From the NCBI GenBank assembly GCA_024743015.1, contig JANSXJ010000034.1:1-17232 (forward strand): a stretch of 17,232 nucleotides of DNA, written 5' to 3'. Shown here in pieces: positions 15,269 to 17,232 of the stretch (its first letter is position 1; every line of letters starts with the position of its first letter). Below the pieces are notes generated by a model. That model searched no databases. It was not told the DNA's origin and saw only the letters and a program-made list of their open reading frames with translations. Position numbers and translations under genes: made by a program. This stretch comes from Hyphomonas sp. (GTDB lineage Bacteria; Pseudomonadota; Alphaproteobacteria; Caulobacterales; Hyphomonadaceae).

Positions 15269-17024
15269 ACTCGGAATAATCGGCAATGGAACGGTTGCAG
15301 CTCTTGACGACCCCAATGCCTCCAACCAGTGGTTGTGTCTGCCACGATTTGATGGCGAACCCGTATTTAACCAGCTGCTCGGCGGGAGCGGCGCGTTTTC
15401 CGTGGTCCTCGCCGATCAAGTCAGCAGCGAACAGACTTATGTTCGCAATACGGCGGTCATCGAGACAATCCTGACGGCTGCGGATGGATCCTCCATCAAG
15501 GTGACAGATTTTGCGCCCCGATTCCACGATCGCGGCCGGGTCTTCAGACCTGCCTCCATCGTCCGGCGGATTACGCCTCTTTCCGGTATGCCCCGGATCA
15601 CGATTTTTCTTAGGGCGCAAAGCAATCGAGGGGAACGAGCAACTTTGCGCCGCCGCGGTGTATCGCATATTCGCTTTCCAAACGAAGATTACGACTTCCG
15701 AGTGACCACCGACGCGCCGGTTTCATTCGTCATGGACGAACGCGAATTCGTACTCGATCAGGAACTCAGCTTCGTTTTAGGGCCGGATGAATCTCTTTCG
15801 GATAATCCCGAAGCGATTGCCAGCGACTGGCTTCAGCGCACTCTGCACACCTGGCAGGAATGGTCGCGGCGCCTGGCAACACCGCCGGAATGGCAAGACG
15901 CCGTCATCCGAGCAGCCATTACGCTAAAATTATGCGTCTATGAAGAAACCGGCGGCATCGTCGCCGCACTCACCACATCGATCCCGGAGCATGCGGGCTC
16001 GCAACGCAACTGGGACTATCGCTTTTGTTGGCTGAGAGATGCCTACTTCACCGTCACCGCTCTGAACCGATTGTCCGCCGTGGGCACTCTCGAGAAATAT
16101 CTGAGCTATCTTCGCAACACCGTCGCAATGACAAAAGGCGGTCATATCCAGCCTGTCTTTGGCATTGCGCTTGAAGATGACCTTACCGAAGAAACTGCGG
16201 AACGCTTGCCCGGCTATCGCGGCATGGGTCCGGTGCGCTTCGGAAACCAGGCTGCGGAACACATCCAGCACGATGTTTACGGCCACGTCATTCTTGGCGC
16301 GGCGCAAGCCTTCTTCGATGATCGCCTCCTCTCGAAGGCGGGCGAACTGGAGTTCGAACAGTTTGAGCAAGTCGGTGAACGCGCGTTTCAAGTCTACAAC
16401 ACGCCAGATGCCGGTATCTGGGAGTTTCGCGGCATCGCCCATGTGCACACCTCCTCCGCGATCATGTGCTGGGCGGCCTGTGACCGGTTAGCGAAAATCG
16501 CCGAGACACTCGACCGCCCAGACAGGTCTGAATATTGGCACGGGCGAGCAGATGAAATCCGAGCGACCATCCTCGAAAAGGCATGGAATGAAGACCGCCA
16601 GGCCTTCACCGGCGCTTTTGGCGGCGTTGATCTGGACGCCTCGGTCCTGCTGATGGCGGAGATCGGCTTCATCGATCCGATGGACCCCAGATATATCGCA
16701 ACGGTTGAGCGCGTGGATGATGAGCTGCGCGTTGGGAACCACGTCTATCGATACCGTATCGAAGACGATTTCGGGCTGCCCAAAACCGCGTTCACCGCAT
16801 GCACGTTCTGGCATATTGATGCCCTGGCCCGGATCGGCCGCTTGGACGAGGCTCGCACGATGTTCGAAGCAGTCCTCGCCACCCGGACGAAGCTGGGTCT
16901 GCTGTCAGAAGACGTCGATACGGAGACAAACGAACTCTGGGGCAACTTTCCCCAAACCTACTCCATGGTCGGCATAATAAATGCCGCCGCGCGCCTCAGC
17001 CGAACCTGGCATACGGTTGTGTAG
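15255..17024 (+). CDS. Glycoside hydrolase family 15 protein (possible trehalase or glucoamylase)
   Basis: 589 residues with no signal peptide, hence cytoplasmic. The N-terminal beta-sandwich (about 1-200; LGIIGNGTVAALDD, WLCLPRFD) and the C-terminal (alpha/alpha)6 barrel (about 210-589) follow bacterial GH15 layout. SQRNWDYRFCWLRDA (249-263) is the family substrate-binding signature. Glu390 in GIWEFR is the probable general acid and Glu560 before LWGNFPQTYSMVG the probable base. GH15 contains glucoamylases, glucodextranases and, in mycobacteria and some other bacteria, alpha,alpha-trehalases. Its place in an operon with otsAB suggests trehalose or a related glucoside as substrate, but sequence alone does not settle this. 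It overlaps otsB by 14 nt (translational coupling) and converges on uvrB with a 14-nt gap. Confidence 0.9.
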   Translation: MSTLELGIIGNGTVAALDDPNASNQWLCLPRFDGEPVFNQLLGGSGAFSVVLADQVSSEQTYVRNTAVIETILTAADGSSIKVTDFAPRFHDRGRVFRPASIVRRITPLSGMPRITIFLRAQSNRGERATLRRRGVSHIRFPNEDYDFRVTTDAPVSFVMDEREFVLDQELSFVLGPDESLSDNPEAIASDWLQRTLHTWQEWSRRLATPPEWQDAVIRAAITLKLCVYEETGGIVAALTTSIPEHAGSQRNWDYRFCWLRDAYFTVTALNRLSAVGTLEKYLSYLRNTVAMTKGGHIQPVFGIALEDDLTEETAERLPGYRGMGPVRFGNQAAEHIQHDVYGHVILGAAQAFFDDRLLSKAGELEFEQFEQVGERAFQVYNTPDAGIWEFRGIAHVHTSSAIMCWAACDRLAKIAETLDRPDRSEYWHGRADEIRATILEKAWNEDRQAFTGAFGGVDLDASVLLMAEIGFIDPMDPRYIATVERVDDELRVGNHVYRYRIEDDFGLPKTAFTACTFWHIDALARIGRLDEARTMFEAVLATRTKLGLLSEDVDTETNELWGNFPQTYSMVGIINAAARLSRTWHTVV

Positions 17025-17054
17025 GAGCCGTATGGGGCCTAAAGCCCAAGCTCC
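17024..17054. terminator. Possible nested stem-loop between the GH15 gene and uvrB
   Basis: GGAGC (17024-17028) can pair with GCTCC (17050-17054), enclosing GGGC (17035-17038) and GCCC (17044-17047). It spans both stop codons of the convergent genes. There is no T-run on either side, so it is a weak terminator candidate. Confidence 0.25.
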
Positions 17055-17232
17055 TCCTCGCGCAATCTTTTGACCTCGTCGCGCAAGCGAGCGGCTTCCT
17101 CGAATTCCAGATTGGCGGCCGCTTCACGCATTTGCTTTTCGAAGTCAGCGATGACAGCTCGCAGATTGTGGCCTTTGCCATCCGGGCCGATTTCGTAGCC
17201 GGTTTGCTCCTCGGCGACGGCCCTCTTCCGTG
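17039..17232 (-). CDS. uvrB: UvrABC system protein B, C-terminal end only
   Basis: The last 64 codons of a minus-strand gene that continues beyond the window. The frame ends HNLRAVIADFEKQMREAAAN then LEFEEAARLRDEVKRLREEE and LGL, stop. This is the UVR motif, the C-terminal helical hairpin by which UvrB meets UvrC in nucleotide excision repair. UvrC also has a UVR motif, but internally, so a motif at the very C-terminus points to UvrB. The helicase core is outside the window. It converges on the GH15 gene, with both stop codons only 14 nt apart. Confidence 0.85.
   Translation of the reverse strand, partial: RKRAVAEEQTGYEIGPDGKGHNLRAVIADFEKQMREAAANLEFEEAARLRDEVKRLREEELGL

Overview
The window looks like chromosomal DNA of a Gram-negative, probably marine, alphaproteobacterium. 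A Hyphomonadaceae/Maricaulales-type organism is my best guess, from protein character (DcaP-type porin, SLC5-linked hybrid kinase, TIR-TolB-TPR protein, GH15 enzyme next to otsAB); no rRNA or marker gene confirms it. Coding density is high and both strands are used. I see no tRNA, rRNA, insertion sequence, integrase or CRISPR array.

Region 1 (1-5761) is an acetate-assimilation locus. The start of acs (acetyl-CoA synthetase, cut by the window edge) lies 17 nt behind a DcaP-type porin on the minus strand. A NarL/LuxR-type response regulator (CrbR/ErdR-like) is divergent from the porin. A large SLC5-transporter/PAS/histidine kinase/REC hybrid sensor (CrbS-like) converges on the regulator and overlaps it by 16 nt. 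In other proteobacteria CrbSR/MxtR-ErdR/ActJK controls acs, so sensor, regulator, enzyme and a candidate entry pore sit together here.

Region 2 (5762-8017) holds a long divergent leader with two clear inverted repeats, followed by a DEAD-box RNA helicase with a DbpA-type RNA-binding domain and a very basic tail.

Region 3 (8018-12937) is the most unusual part. It encodes an exported trypsin-like protease whose catalytic domain is interrupted, between the catalytic Asp and the C-terminal barrel, by about 500 residues of WD40-like repeats. Facing it on the minus strand are a TIR/transmembrane/TolB-like/TPR protein and, 27 nt downstream of it, a 55-residue acidic lipoprotein that is easy to miss. 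Whether protease and TIR genes work together is unknown; they are neighbours but convergent.

Region 4 (13130-17024) is a trehalose operon: otsA, otsB 12 nt downstream, and a GH15 glycosidase overlapping otsB by 14 nt. OtsA and OtsB make trehalose from UDP-glucose and glucose-6-phosphate; the GH15 enzyme may be a trehalase or glucoamylase. The window ends with the 3' end of uvrB (nucleotide excision repair), convergent with the operon.
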